Shown: positions 1 to 10,755 of the stretch, in pieces
Layout of the letters: each line of letters opens with the position of its first letter
Position numbering within the stretch: position 1 is the stretch's first letter
Source: Ophiobolus disseminans
Taxonomy: Eukaryota > Ascomycota > Dothideomycetes > Pleosporales > Phaeosphaeriaceae
Direction of reading: 5' to 3'
Length of the DNA: 64,000 nucleotides
Assembly: GCA_010093685.1 (NCBI GenBank)
Contig: MU006221.1
Location: forward strand, 280,881-344,880
The notes under the pieces: model-generated
Database searches by the model: none
The model's input: only the letters and a program-made list of their open reading frames with translations
Told to the model about the DNA's origin: nothing
Position numbers and translations under genes: made by a program

Positions 1-470
1 ATGACCACTAGCCCGACATATTTAGCGCGGTCCTTGACTGGCACAACCTCACCAGTGCCGGCGAGAGCTATAAGCTCGTTCAAGCCGGCACCGAGACCCG
101 AGAAGACACTGCCAGCTGATGGTGATTAGCAAGTACTCATAGAACGGTGCATCGAGTGCTTACCTATCGCGATATTCATCGTATGGGCGGTCGCGGTGAT
201 GATGGGCCCGACGATAAGGCAGACCTGGCCGACAATGGCCACCTTCTGGCGGCCGAAAAGATCCGACAGCGCACCAACGAAAGGACAGAGTGCGGCATTT
301 GGTATAAGATATCCGATGATGAACCAGACCCAGCGATCAACGCCGCCGATGTCCTGATACATGAGAGGCAGGACAGAACCAAACAGGAAGAGCGGGATTT
401 GGGAGCCGACCCAAAGGAACGACATGCATGTCAGGATCATGAAGAGTTTGCCATTCATCTGCCATGACAT
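1..470 (-). CDS. MFS efflux transporter, TRI12 (trichothecene pump) type, 5' part
   Basis: Multidrug/toxin-type major facilitator of the plasma membrane; only the N-terminal part lies in the window and the gene runs off the left edge. Exon 470..164 encodes two hydrophobic helices and the MFS loop motif GALSDLFGRQ. A 48-bp intron (163..116, GTAAGC...CAG) joins to exon 115..1, which reads GLGAGLNELIAL and then a conserved VPVKDRAKYVG loop, both typical of the fungal TRI12 family. The ATG at 470 follows an in-frame TTG, and family members usually have 40-60 more N-terminal residues, so an upstream exon may be missing from this model. The substrate cannot be told: TRI12-type proteins export mycotoxins, siderophores or drugs. 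No biosynthetic cluster is visible beside it. Confidence 0.8.
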
Positions 471-2358
471 CAATCTCGTAATTTGCGTACTCAGCCAAGA
501 AAAAATACCTTCTCATGCACAACAGGACCATGACTAGGGGTAGGATCCAGCCTGCCCTTCTCTACCTCGCTCGGCGGTGTCCTTGAAGGAACGCTCTCAG
601 AATAAGTAGGGCCATTCTCATTCTTCATGACGGTGGGTGAGTCTGGCGTTGATCGAAGCGTTTCGTGCATCTTGCTGGCGATGTGCGTGGTTGAAAATCT
701 CGAAAAACGGCGGTGTGAGGGCTACTAAGTACTATTCTGGAGCGCGGCGGCACGAACGCAGTACCATGCTCTCACCTTTCCACGGGTTCATTGGGGATGA
801 CAGTAAGATTCGATTCTGGGCAGATTCAGAAGGGGACGCAAGAGCCGCGGCTGCGTATTGGTTCCCGTCAGGCTCATTGGTCGGCTGATAATGAACCCCG
901 CAGCCACACGGAAGCTAAGGATGGCATTGGCGCGGCATCATCGGAGCCAGTACACATTTGAACACAAGAGCGATGCTTGTCTTTGCGACTAGACGCGGGG
1001 CCCCGCACGCGCGTCCTTCAGTGGCTGTTTAGAGCCAGTGCCACATGAGACTCTTTTGAAGCCACCGGAGCGGCTACCGAAATCGCTCAATAGATCGCTA
1101 TGTAAGTGACGAGATCCTCCTCGAACCTGGTTACGCTATGAGATCGCAGCATAGATCACATGGCCGTTTCTTTGCTCATTGCGTCAACGCAGGACTTTAG
1201 ATACAAGAAGTGAGAACAAAGGGAAAGAGTCGCAGAGCCTAAATCCAAGAAAGGACAAGGATCGAGAATGAGAAGGACGCAATTTGAAGAAAAGGGCTGT
1301 CAGCTCCGGATCTCACATGCTCTATGACGAGACCTCGGAGTTGGTGGGATAGCGCAGTCGGTGGCCGCTTGGGAGTTTGATTGTGGCGCTGCGGAACACG
1401 AGGTCTTGTAGACTAGTCTCTACCACTGTAGTTACAACATTGCGCGGATGGCAAAGATGCCGAGGTCCGGAGGAGTCTTGCCGCACACGACCTTATTCTC
1501 AACGGCGACAACTCCAAGGACGCCAAGGTGCATGCATTCCTGGTTGTTGTTGGATGTAGTACATGTGAAGATGTCGGACGGGTAGGTTTAAGCAATCTGG
1601 ACCCTCCGACGGGAATTTTACGGGATGCCGGCTGGAATAGACAAACAGCAACATTAGAATCAAAAGGAACCGAGCGCTGCCCACCAGGCTCGTGCCCGTA
1701 ATTAAAACTTCAACAATCGTAGCGATCTAGGTAGAGACACTTCTACGCAAAGCTGGACGGGATGCCCAATGACATGCCAAGATGGGGAAGGATGCGTCAG
1801 CAGAGCGTGTAACAGCGGGAGTGATATAGCCATGTGGGATGGGATTTGGAGTCTGTTGTGTAACTGTGAATGCTTGCGCCGCGACCGCTACCTAGCGGCT
1901 TGGCAATCCCACAAAAAGTCCCGTGCTCACGACTTCCTTTTCAAAACGTCACAGCCAGTCTCGGATATTCAAGTCAATAGTCATAACCATCGTTAAATCT
2001 CTGACACTTTTCTGTCCTACAGTACACGAGATCGCTCCCCTGGGGTTCTATAGATTGGCCACCGGGGAAAGACGTCATTCAGATGTGAAACCATTGTGCC
2101 TGAACTCAAGGCCGCCTTTCCGAAATATTGTTCCGTTTCACCTCTTGAGATATGTGAATCGACAATGATCATGCTCCCCCAGTGCGGCAGAGCACCTTTC
2201 CACATCGTGGGGGCATAGTTTCACTTTTCTCGCCTGGGCGTGACGCCCCTAACCACATAAATACCTAGGTAGGCCTGAACAAAGTCTTCCCGACAAACTC
2301 ATTGGCGATATCAACCAAGCCCCTCACTTTCATCTTCGCCAACTCAGCACACGTCATC
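471..2358. other. intergenic, no convincing gene
   Basis: About 1.9 kb with only short overlapping reading frames and no recognisable motif, tRNA or terminal repeat. The last 150 bp hold the promoter of the RING gene, including CACATAAATACC near 2255 as a possible TATA-like site. Confidence 0.5.
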
Positions 2359-3685
2359 ATGAGTCGAGACGAGAACGGTACGTTTCAGTGTGTCGATGGC
2401 GGCTGCTTGTTATGGGCTGTCCTCGCCTTAGCACGTCTTGACGCCAAACTTCCAAGCCAAGACGAGGCTCTTCGTTTGAAGCATGATCACAACGATGGAT
2501 TTGCTCTCCGGCTTCGATCAACCATTGATGACATCATGCTGGGGTTCTTGGATGTGACGGTACGTGGAGGGGAGGACTGCGCTGCATTCGCTATCTGAGG
2601 TGGGGTGAGCTACATATATAGAATGCCGTACATAAGCTATCCCAACTCATACTAGAGTAGTTCTGGACAAGGCCTAGACCGTTACATTGGATGATGGCGT
2701 ACGCCCGATATCAGTCTGGGATGCGGAGGATTCCAAGTCCGCGAATCGATCGGTATCCGAGCTCCTCCGTACGGCGACCAACTACTTCCAACAGCTCGAC
2801 TCAGAATTTCTGCATTTACATGCAATATTCAAAGCCTTCAACTCCAAGATTATGGCATCCGGTGCTGAAAGTCAGCTACGTCCTGCTGAGCCGTTCGCCG
2901 CTGGTGGTATGGTCTCCACCATCGCAACGCAGATGTTACAACTGATTGCTCCGAGCATGGTGTCATTCATTGACGCCTTCAATCAAATGTCAGAAACTTT
3001 GACCCAGGATCCATTTGAACCTCTCCTTTATAGGTTTGTTCTTACGCGAGCCGATCCAATTTCGCGTATTATTGAGGAGTTCATTGATACGAGCTACCTG
3101 CACATGATGCCAGAGCACGCAGAGATTGACAGCAAGTTGTTGGTTCAAGTTTTTCAGAGCACTCTGGTATCAAAGATCCGCACTGGCCTGACAATGCTGA
3201 TCCGAAGACGAGCACCCTATAGAGGTACTACCATCGATATCGACGGCCCAATGACGAAACGGGACCTCGAAATCTTTTATCGGTATATCACCAAGATGTT
3301 CGGATACGCCTCTCCTCTATTCGAGGGCTTCTGGGCAAGAATAGTGGAACCCGATTCGAACCATGCCACAGATGGTTCGGACTATGGCATGGACGACTCG
3401 GACTACAACTCAGACGACGAAGTATACTGGCAGGAGTACGAGCCAAATAACCTAGTCGACGTGCTTGCGGGACCTGATCTAGTCAGTGTCCATCAGGTGA
3501 GTCACACAATCCCCGGCAGCCCTGGGAAAGAGTGTGTTGTTTGTCGCGATTTCTTAACACAAATGCACAGAATTGATATATGTCAGCATATGTATTGTGA
3601 GGTATGCTTGGACGCCCAACTCCATGTGCATCATGAGTCTCGCTACAAGTGTGCAATGTGTCGCGCGGATTTCCTCCTCGAGTAA
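2359..3685 (+). CDS. RING-finger protein gene split by a solo LTR
   Basis: The protein ends in a C3HC4 RING (CVVCRDF, then CQHMYCEVC, then CAMC), so a ubiquitin-ligase role is likely. Between a conserved N-terminal part and the RING is an acidic Asp/Ser-rich stretch. The coding sequence is interrupted after codon 64 by a 134-bp solo LTR at 2553..2686 with TSD TTGGA on both sides; removing LTR plus one TSD copy rejoins both halves in frame. The LTR contains an in-frame stop (TGA near 2596). A possible splice from GTACGT at 2560 to CCTAG at 2677 would also keep the frame open and leave a few extra residues. So the gene is either broken, with the downstream part silent or started internally, or it has turned the LTR into an intron. 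The start at 2359 is the first good ATG; a further short intron near 2378 is possible. Confidence 0.6.
2553..2686 (-). repeat. solo LTR of the Copia family, inside the RING gene
   Basis: Starts TGTGACGG and ends CCGTTACA, flanked by TTGGA at 2548..2552 and 2687..2691. It aligns along its whole length with the two LTRs of the Copia element at 47407..53079 (shared blocks GGGGAGGACTGCGCTG, CTATCTGA, CTAGAGTAG, CCGTTACA) but is more diverged. It is in the same orientation as the Copia element, i.e. minus. The internal region has been lost, presumably by LTR-LTR recombination. Confidence 0.9.
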
Positions 3686-3976
3686 GCCCAGCTTTCGAAG
3701 TACCCTCGTAAGCACACCATATTAGAATTCGGCTCTTCAACCTCTCCCTGCCTCTTTTTGACCGACATTTGAATTCTCCGTTTGTTCCAATCATCTGCCT
3801 CCAGTCGGTGTTGTACAAAAGTACGTGCATCGGCACTCGGAGCCTTTGCGTAACTCGAGGGAGGCGCGCGTTGGCCCAGCAACCAATGACAAAGCGTGGC
3901 TAGCTAGGCTTCCAGCCTTGCAAACGGTTTTCCTCAGGCATCCACCTCAAAGGCGACATAATAGCGAGCAATCATC

Positions 3977-4639
3977 ATGACCAAGAACGCGCCTACAAAG
4001 GCTCTTCCACTGCGAGCAAAGCCTTACGACAAGAACACCACACTCCGCTCATCACCTCAACAACGCAAGACCGCGTCAACCACATTAATAGCATCGCCAA
4101 CACGCTCCCAAGACTCAACCATGGCTCAGAATCTTGGTCCACAGTCCGATTTCGACGCTATCGCCGACAACATGCGCAACATGGCCAACATCCCCGCCAT
4201 TCACCAAGACAATCAGATCCTCGCGGCGCTGAACACATTGAGTAACGCGATGAATGCTCAGTTTGCTGCCATCAAAAATCGTCTCACCAACATCGATAAC
4301 CGCCTAAATGGTCTGGACCAAACGATGACCCGCACCACAGCCAACATCCACAACAACGCTGCGATCGTGCAGAATGGTCGCCTGTTCAATGGTACTCAGT
4401 CGCTAGTCGAGCTACACGATCCTACCACCAATCTCCGCGTTCCCAACTTCCCTCAAACGGGCGATGCGCTCAAGGGTTTGAACGGTAAGTAGCTTTCCTC
4501 ACCATTCCCGAAATATGCTAATTTGATAGTGAATCAGCTGGATACTCTCATTGCTGCTTTGAGAATGCAGTACATTGCTGGCAACAAGGATGCGAAGATT
4601 TTGGTGGTCAAGGAACATATTGGTGCCTCCTTCCCTTGA
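3977..4639 (+). CDS. hypothetical protein with heptad-like central region
   Basis: Two exons, 3977..4484 and 4530..4639, with a 45-bp intron (GTAAGT, branch GCTAAT, GATAG). The product is about 205 residues: a basic, low-complexity N-terminus, then a helical stretch with repeated Asn/Leu/Ile spacing (AALNTLSNAMNAQF, KNRLTNIDNRLNGLDQ) that looks like a short coiled coil. The second exon gives QLDTLIAALRMQYIAG and ends GASFP. No known family is recognised. An internal ATG at 4122 could be the true start, which would drop the low-complexity leader. Confidence 0.6.
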
Positions 4640-5044
4640 AGTTCGACGACATAGGTATGGTGGAGTTGGGATATGGCGTTTGGGTGGCTGGCTTTTTTCA
4701 AGTCATTGTTTCTCGATACCCATTAGTCTGATAGTGCACGGAAGCACATCAGGAGTTGTTAAATGCATTTCAATTGATATCTGATAGTCCTGCAAACCTA
4801 TACAGGCTCGTCCCAATTTTGACCCATTTTCTTGACCCCGCCGTCACACCGCCGTCCCTCATCTTATCTGGACCCTTATCTCTTGGCTCGTGTATGACCC
4901 ACCAGACTTCTACAACACCACACTTCCCACTCAAAGACACCCCAGAACCTACCTGACTCTCTACACGTGAACAACTTCCTTGCACGCGCACCAAAGCCGT
5001 TGCGACACTGAGTCGCGACAGCCCCGCCAAGAACCGAATCCGGA

Positions 5045-5257
5045 ATGGACGACCACCATCAACAACCAATCTGGCCCATGGTACAGGGCGCCGCGAACTA
5101 TGCATGGAATCTGATTGAAGAGGCGTGGGCGATGGTTTGGAAGCCGCGCAACGAGTCACGAGAAACGGCAACAAGAGAAGAGTCGAAGCGCGCACAACAG
5201 GCTCAGGGTGAAATGGAAGAGGTGGTCATGCGACCAACGGCAACAACCAGATCGTGA
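5045..5257 (+). CDS. possible small hypothetical protein
   Basis: A 70-residue reading frame with a start in reasonable context (CGGAATGG) and a plausible N-terminus (MDDHHQQPIWPM). The C-terminal half is charged and alanine/glutamine-rich. There is no homology call and no clear intron. It may be a real small gene or chance; the flanking 4640..5044 and 5258..5850 show nothing else. Confidence 0.2.
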   Translation: MDDHHQQPIWPMVQGAANYAWNLIEEAWAMVWKPRNESRETATREESKRAQQAQGEMEEVVMRPTATTRS

Positions 5258-5850
5258 GCTCGAGAACTGTACGGTGGAAACTGTCAATGTCTCTGGAGAT
5301 GGAGGAGCATTGCGGCAGTCTATTTTCGAAGTATGTACCGACAATGTCGGCAAAATTGGAGCTAAGGCCTGATGCAGATACAGTAGCGACGCCGATATAT
5401 CGGACAGTACTTTCGAGAACATCAACCCCCACTAGCGTACATATATCACCTATGGTGTTGGAACCTTAAGCCACAGATGACCGGCGCAAGGAGTTACGCA
5501 CAAAGTGCCTACCTTAGTTGCGAGTGCACGGTGAACGGATCGAAGCTGAACTACAGCACTTTACTGCCGCAGACCTAGGTAACGTTTGGTTGGCGGTGAA
5601 GAAGGAGGCATACGGTCTACCAGGCGGTGTATTTTTGCCCTCTCTCAACTTTGGTAGCCACACTCAACGTCCTCCTAGATTGCCAGAAACACCCAATCAA
5701 AATGCAGAATTCTGAGATGGTGAACTACGGTTCGGCAGTCGTGAATTAGGCGATAGTCACTGCATTTTCTCTCCCTGTGTATATTGTTCGCCCCTCACAG
5801 TCGGTTTCTCCTGCATCGAATCCATTCGTATCACCCCGTCTACAGCCGAA

Positions 5851-5941
5851 CACATTACCGAAGCACATTTCCACAGCACATTTCCACAGCACATCTCCAC
5901 AGCACATTTCCACAGCACATTTTCGAAGCACATTTCAAGAG
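5851..5941. repeat. 13-bp minisatellite, seven units
   Basis: Seven tandem units of consensus CACATTTCCACAG. Four are identical or one base off; the outer ones end CGAAG or AAGAG. It lies about 95 bp upstream of the gene starting at 6036, so it sits in that gene's promoter or 5' leader. Confidence 0.9.
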
Positions 5942-6035
5942 CCAAATAGCCGTGGATACAGCCAGCACTACCTGACACACTTTCAAACCCTGTCTACCTT
6001 CGCAGCACCACTACAAGCACCACCGCACCGCCAAA

Positions 6036-6449
6036 ATGTCGAGTGGTCCCTCCGTCTACGCTAACCCCAGGATCATGCCCGAGTATGAACGCGAGTTCGC
6101 TACCATCAGGCGCCGCCTCCGGCTCCATTCTTGGACGGCCATCTTCAACTACTCCCTCGCACTCAAGAAGTCGTGCAAGCACTTCGCGTCTCTCGCCACC
6201 CCCGCAAGGGAACTGAAAAACTTGGTCAGTACACACATACGCGAGACCAAGAACTTCAAGGAGTTCTATCAGAAATGGCGCCGCGAGGGAGTCAGGCAAG
6301 GACGCGGAGACAATTGGGGGGAGCCGTGCTCGAGCAAGGCGCGAACGAAGACTGATTTGAGGATGGCGAGCCTAGCTTATCTGGCCATAGCGAGGATGGA
6401 GGTGTTGAAGGGTGATGTCAAGAAGATTGTGGGAATAGAGCAGAGATGA
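6036..6449 (+). CDS. hypothetical basic protein, 137 aa
   Basis: Single exon, start in good fungal context (CGCCAAAATGTCG). Basic and mostly helical, with Arg/Lys-rich runs (TIRRRLRLHS, QKWRREGVRQGRG) and no signal peptide or membrane segment. Family not recognised. It is followed after 130 bp by an acidic protein on the same strand; the opposite charges make partnership conceivable but this is speculation. Confidence 0.5.
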   Translation: MSSGPSVYANPRIMPEYEREFATIRRRLRLHSWTAIFNYSLALKKSCKHFASLATPARELKNLVSTHIRETKNFKEFYQKWRREGVRQGRGDNWGEPCSSKARTKTDLRMASLAYLAIARMEVLKGDVKKIVGIEQR

Positions 6450-6581
6450 AGAAGAAGGTTGATTGTTCTATAGAGTAGACAAACAAGATTATATACAAGA
6501 GTACGCGTAAGCATATGATGTGGAAAGAGTGGCTGTGGAAGCCATAGAAGGTACTGGAATGTACCGTGCTCATGTAAGCTC

Positions 6582-6998
6582 ATGTATCGGACCGATAGGG
6601 GATCACGATGTACCAATGAGGTTGAGCTGCTAAGCCTGACAAACATGATTGCGGAAGGGGAGGGGCGGACGGACAGTGTTGTTGGGGCTGGTAATCATTC
6701 AGATGTCGAGGAGGACTTTGAGGAGGAAGACGAGGAGAGCGTTGCATTTCACGAGGAGCAGTATGAGGAGATGGAATCCGAGGATGATGATGAAGAGATG
6801 GAACCCCAATGGGACAATCAAGAGGTGGAGTACGATGAAGATCAGAGGATAGATCACGAGGCTGAGGACTCGCAAGAAGAGGAAAATGAGCAGGATGAGC
6901 GCGAGGAGGAGCTTGACTACGAAATGGAGCCGGAGGACATGGAGCCGGAGGACATGGAGCAGCTGTCTGACTGCAGCGACGATTCGGAGGATGAGTGA
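6582..6998 (+). CDS. hypothetical highly acidic protein
   Basis: 138 residues, about half Asp/Glu after residue 45, with a tandem EPEDM repeat near the end and a C-terminus of the form DDSEDE. Composition is like acidic tails of nuclear chaperones or nucleolar proteins, but no folded domain is seen. The first 40 residues are ordinary, so the frame may be a 3' exon of a longer transcript that starts in the 6036 gene. Confidence 0.4.
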   Translation: MYRTDRGSRCTNEVELLSLTNMIAEGEGRTDSVVGAGNHSDVEEDFEEEDEESVAFHEEQYEEMESEDDDEEMEPQWDNQEVEYDEDQRIDHEAEDSQEEENEQDEREEELDYEMEPEDMEPEDMEQLSDCSDDSEDE

Positions 6999-7130
6999 GC
7001 AACGTGTGGGGAGGATGGACACGAGCGGCTTTTCCTATTTCATTGTGTTGTTTCCTTTTTCGCAGATCGTGACTGCGGTCATTGAGGTTCGATTTCTAGC
7101 TCAAATTGCGGTACGCTAGACTCGTTAAGA

Positions 7131-7493
7131 ATGTATCAACCATGGATTTCTTTGGACCCTGACGCTTATCTGAACGTGACGCGCATCTCTGACGCCTGTA
7201 GTGCTTACAATGCAATCGCGCGGAAGAAGAACGGCAATATCAACTACGAAAAACCTATGATATCGCCACTTCGCAACGAACGCACGAATGAACTCATCTC
7301 TGGCTTCCCAGTAGACTACGAGGAACTTCGACAGCTTACTGGTATTGTCGACTGTGGAACTCAGAGAAACAGGTTGCTAACTTTGCTAGATTCTGAGGTC
7401 ACTGTGATCCTCCAAGCTTTGAGAAACGAAGAGGATGGTACACCAGGTCAGAGTCGCATTATACTACGTGTGGCGATGGGCGTGCCGAACTGA
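7131..7493 (+). CDS. hypothetical protein, 120 aa
   Basis: Open frame from ATG at 7131 with balanced composition (MYQPWISLDPDAYLN start) and no low complexity, signal peptide or membrane helix. No family is recognised. It is separated by 130 bp from the acidic-protein frame and by 248 bp from the convergent ankyrin gene. Confidence 0.4.
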   Translation: MYQPWISLDPDAYLNVTRISDACSAYNAIARKKNGNINYEKPMISPLRNERTNELISGFPVDYEELRQLTGIVDCGTQRNRLLTLLDSEVTVILQALRNEEDGTPGQSRIILRVAMGVPN

Positions 7494-7740
7494 ACAGGTG
7501 GGACGGAGTATGCGGAAGACGGGTGTGACTTTGTGATTGGAAAGGCGCAAGAAGCAGATGATGGCTGAGACATAGTGGAATGTTCATGTTCGACAGGAAG
7601 ATTGGTGGCGGTGGTGGCGTACTTGTTTTACCGTAGTCAGGAATCGATTGAACTGTGTTCTTTCCTTCACTAACCCCTGTCTGGTGAGATTCTCCGCTGC
7701 ATTCAACACACTGCTGTCTACCCTTTACCTATCGCATTCC

Positions 7741-9270
7741 TTAAATCCTCTTCGGGTCGAACCACACCATTATCTCTTTCCCACCTGCTCTCAACGACCC
7801 TCCGGATGCCACCAATATGTCACCTAGCTTGACCGGAATATACATCACAGCATACATCAGGCCTTTAATGAGTTGCCACATAAGCCATCCGATGCATCCA
7901 AACATCGCTTGGAAGACCTTCAGTGACATCTCTCCGAAGCTGCAGAGCCACTTCCACAGTTTTGCTGGCGCATCAACGAATGTCATACGTAAGCATGCGA
8001 CGAAACCTCGCCAAACATCTCGCAGAGTGATGCGCTGGAAAAAACTGGATATCGCGGCGACGATGGTGTGAATGAAGGACAAGAGGTGTGCGAATGAGTT
8101 GCCGATTGCCATCCCAGTCTTCTTGATGCCAGTCCAAAGCCAGACGAGGGCAATCTTTGCAGCATTGGGAAGGCGTGTGATCAGCTTCCAGACTTCTTTT
8201 ACAAAGTCCGCGGAGAAGCTCCCGGTCGCCTTGACGAACTTCCAAACGTCGCCGGGAACCTTCTTGACGCCCTCCAGAATAGCAGCAGGAATCTTCCTGA
8301 GCCACACCCAAAACCCTTTCAATTGCTCCACAATCAAACCAGGTATCTCAGCACGATGCGTATGCAGCCACTTAATGCGCTTTACCACCGGAAGCACAAC
8401 GAGATGCTTCGGTAGCGACCAGACGAAGAATCTCGGAATGACCCACACGACGACCGCGCCGACAACCCCGATGGCGCGCGCAGATTTCTTACATCGATGG
8501 ATGGCTTTAGTATGCTTCGCCATCCACCTCTTGAAGCCTCCACCGCGGCGTCTTGGTAGGTAGTCGACGATCTCGCGGTGACTGTTTGTAGCTGCGAGGC
8601 GCAGTGCGAGCTGGCCGTCTGGTGCGATGAGTGCATCGTCCGCCCCATTATCTATCAGCAGCTTGACGATGGTGAAGTTGCCCAGCTGTGCAGCATATTG
8701 CAGAGGCGTGCGGTAGGTGTGCTCATATACTGCAGCACTTTGACCGCAGCACCCACGTTTTTCTCTTCTCAGGATCCTTGTCGCAATTACACCGTAGCCA
8801 TTCACATCAGCCCCTTTTTGTAGCAGAAAGCGCACAACAGCGGCTTTTCCTGCTTCGACTGCAGCGATGAGAGGAGTCTGCCGGGTCCTATTCGTGGTCT
8901 TCGCGGTCACGAAGCCACGATCCAAGAGGGTGGAAATCAGTCGCATGTCCGCTTTGACGATTGCGTCGTAGTATAGCTCCACAATCTGGCAGCGACGGCG
9001 CTCGGGTGACATTCTGAAGCTGTGGCCTGGCCACTTTGTGATGGGAAACCCCTCGCCATCATCGCAGGCTAGTATCGCTATGTCTTCTAGATCTTCCGAT
9101 AATTCCGTCAGGATCTCTGAATATAGGGGGAGGTTCTCTTGGCCGCCAGAAGATGATCTGTTGAGGTAAACATCATCAGTATCGTCGGCTGTCAGAGGAG
9201 GTTTTCCATGCTTGTCGCGAATCTGCGTGCTAATATCGGATGGGGTAATCAACAGCTTGTCAGGATGCAT
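7741..9270 (-). CDS. ankyrin-repeat protein with C-terminal membrane region
   Basis: 509 residues in one exon. Residues about 100-245 hold ankyrin repeats, clearest at TPLIAAVEAGKAAVVRFLL and TPLQYAAQLGNFTIVKLLI, the second followed by a degenerate repeat. After a basic stretch, residues about 270-500 are rich in Trp/Ile/Val and contain at least two likely membrane segments (around GVVGAVVVWVIPRFFVW and FGCIGWLMWQLIKGLMYAV), with amphipathic, tryptophan-containing segments between. The likely role is a membrane-anchored scaffold; the partner is unknown. The start ATG at 9270 is the first in the frame. Confidence 0.75.
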   Translation of the reverse strand: MHPDKLLITPSDISTQIRDKHGKPPLTADDTDDVYLNRSSSGGQENLPLYSEILTELSEDLEDIAILACDDGEGFPITKWPGHSFRMSPERRRCQIVELYYDAIVKADMRLISTLLDRGFVTAKTTNRTRQTPLIAAVEAGKAAVVRFLLQKGADVNGYGVIATRILRREKRGCCGQSAAVYEHTYRTPLQYAAQLGNFTIVKLLIDNGADDALIAPDGQLALRLAATNSHREIVDYLPRRRGGGFKRWMAKHTKAIHRCKKSARAIGVVGAVVVWVIPRFFVWSLPKHLVVLPVVKRIKWLHTHRAEIPGLIVEQLKGFWVWLRKIPAAILEGVKKVPGDVWKFVKATGSFSADFVKEVWKLITRLPNAAKIALVWLWTGIKKTGMAIGNSFAHLLSFIHTIVAAISSFFQRITLRDVWRGFVACLRMTFVDAPAKLWKWLCSFGEMSLKVFQAMFGCIGWLMWQLIKGLMYAVMYIPVKLGDILVASGGSLRAGGKEIMVWFDPKRI

Positions 9271-9554
9271 TTTCGATTGTCGAACAAAATTTCGTTGGGT
9301 TGTCGGTGTGGCTACAGGTGGGGGAACGGCTCATGGTTATTGTGATGAGGGGAAGACCAGGGTGGCATTAGGCAACCACGTTGAGATGCACAGCCACAAC
9401 CACGCCGCACCTCTCGTTACCGACGATCTCCCATGGCGCATTCTCAATTAACAAAACTACTCGTAAGACATTGTAGTATATAGTAGCCCGGCTGCGAGAG
9501 TACCAATGATGAAGCTGGCGAGAATGAGCGGAGAAAAGATGTCTGATACGTTCT

Positions 9555-10626
9555 TTACAGATCTAACTCGTTTACCATCGCTTTGCCAGTCAACCCGGCT
9601 AATAAATTCTTTACAGACTCCGTCGCCATTTGCTCTCTTGTCTCGATCGTCGCCGAGCCGATATGCGGCACCAACACACATCTCGGCTGCTTGAGGATGG
9701 GATGATCCGCTTGGATGTTTGGCTCGTTCTCAATGACATCCAACCCGGCGCCGAAGATTTGTCCCTCGTCAAGTGCCTTGACTAATGCATCAGTGTCGAT
9801 GACCGGGCCTCGCGCGATGTTGACGACGACTGCAAGCTTCTTCATCTTCTTGAAGAAGTCGGCGCCGACCAAATGCTTCGTGCTGGGCGTCAATGAACAG
9901 CCTACGATGACAACATCGCTTTCGCTCGCAAGCTCATCGGCGCTCTTTGCTGGCTCAATAGGGATAGATGCGCTCTTGATGAGCCCGAAGTGATCTTCCT
10001 TGACCGGCTGTCCCGGCTTTGAGGTAAGGTAGATGGCGCGCTTGATGCCGAATGGCAGCAGCCTCTGCAAAGATGCTTGTGCGATTCTTCCAAATCCCAG
10101 GAATCCGACTGTCGCTCCGCGGATTTGAGGGCCTGTCATCAAAAGTGGATGCCACGGCATTTGGGGCCACTCGCCCTTGTTGACCATGGCCATTGACTCT
10201 CCTCCTCTTCTCTGCGCCATCAAGATCAGCATGATAGTGAGATCAGCGACTGCATCCGTGAGACATGTGGGCGTGTAGCCGAGCCGGATGTTGCGCTTCT
10301 TTAGCGCGTCGCGCTCAACGTGATCTGTGCCAACCGAGAAGGACGCGATGACTTTGAGTTCATCACCAGCTGCTTCCAGAAGCTCTTCATTGACCTGGTC
10401 CGACAGCATTACGAGGATTCCGGTTGCGCCTTTCGCATTCTCAAGCAGCCATGATCGGTCGCAGGGCTGCAGGTACCGGATTAGCTGCCACACTTTCGAA
10501 TCCGAGGTCGCAACGTACCTTCTCTGAGTTCCACTGCACGATTTCTAAGTCATTTTTCTTTTCATCAAGAATCTTTTGCGCTTCATCGATCAGTTGTCGC
10601 GTCACAACGACCTTCGTCTTTGCCAT
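9555..10626 (-). CDS. D-isomer-specific 2-hydroxyacid dehydrogenase (glyoxylate/hydroxypyruvate reductase-like)
   Basis: NAD(P)H-dependent reduction of a 2-oxoacid. Exon 1 (10626..10519) encodes the N-terminal strand MAKTKVVVTR; a 52-bp intron (10518..10467, GTACGT...CTGCAG) leads to exon 2. The product is 339 residues, normal for the family. Seen motifs: the catalytic-domain SVGTDHV, the Rossmann loop GFLGFGRIAQ, catalytic Arg in VVNIARGPVID, the Glu-containing AGLDVIENEP and His in LVPHIGSAT. An in-frame ATG at 10755 would add 43 Ser/Thr/Asn-rich residues; I prefer 10626 because the fold starts there. Specificity among glyoxylate, hydroxypyruvate and other oxoacids cannot be read from sequence. 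Confidence 0.9.
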
Positions 10627-10755
10627 TGTTGTGCTGGTGTTTATTTTTGCGGGGTTGCTGGCATCGGTTCGATGCGGGGTAGATTTGGGGTTATTCGCAC
10701 TACTGGCGGCAGGCCTCAAGTTAAGATGTGATGCCAACTGCGATAGTCTTTCCAT

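Noticed and set aside
5749..5960. CRISPR-like array from the short direct repeats
   Set aside because: Units are contiguous 13-bp tandem repeats without spacers, and the genome is eukaryotic.
8072..8563. 163-codon frame inside the ankyrin gene on the other strand
   Set aside because: Antisense shadow of a well-supported coding sequence.
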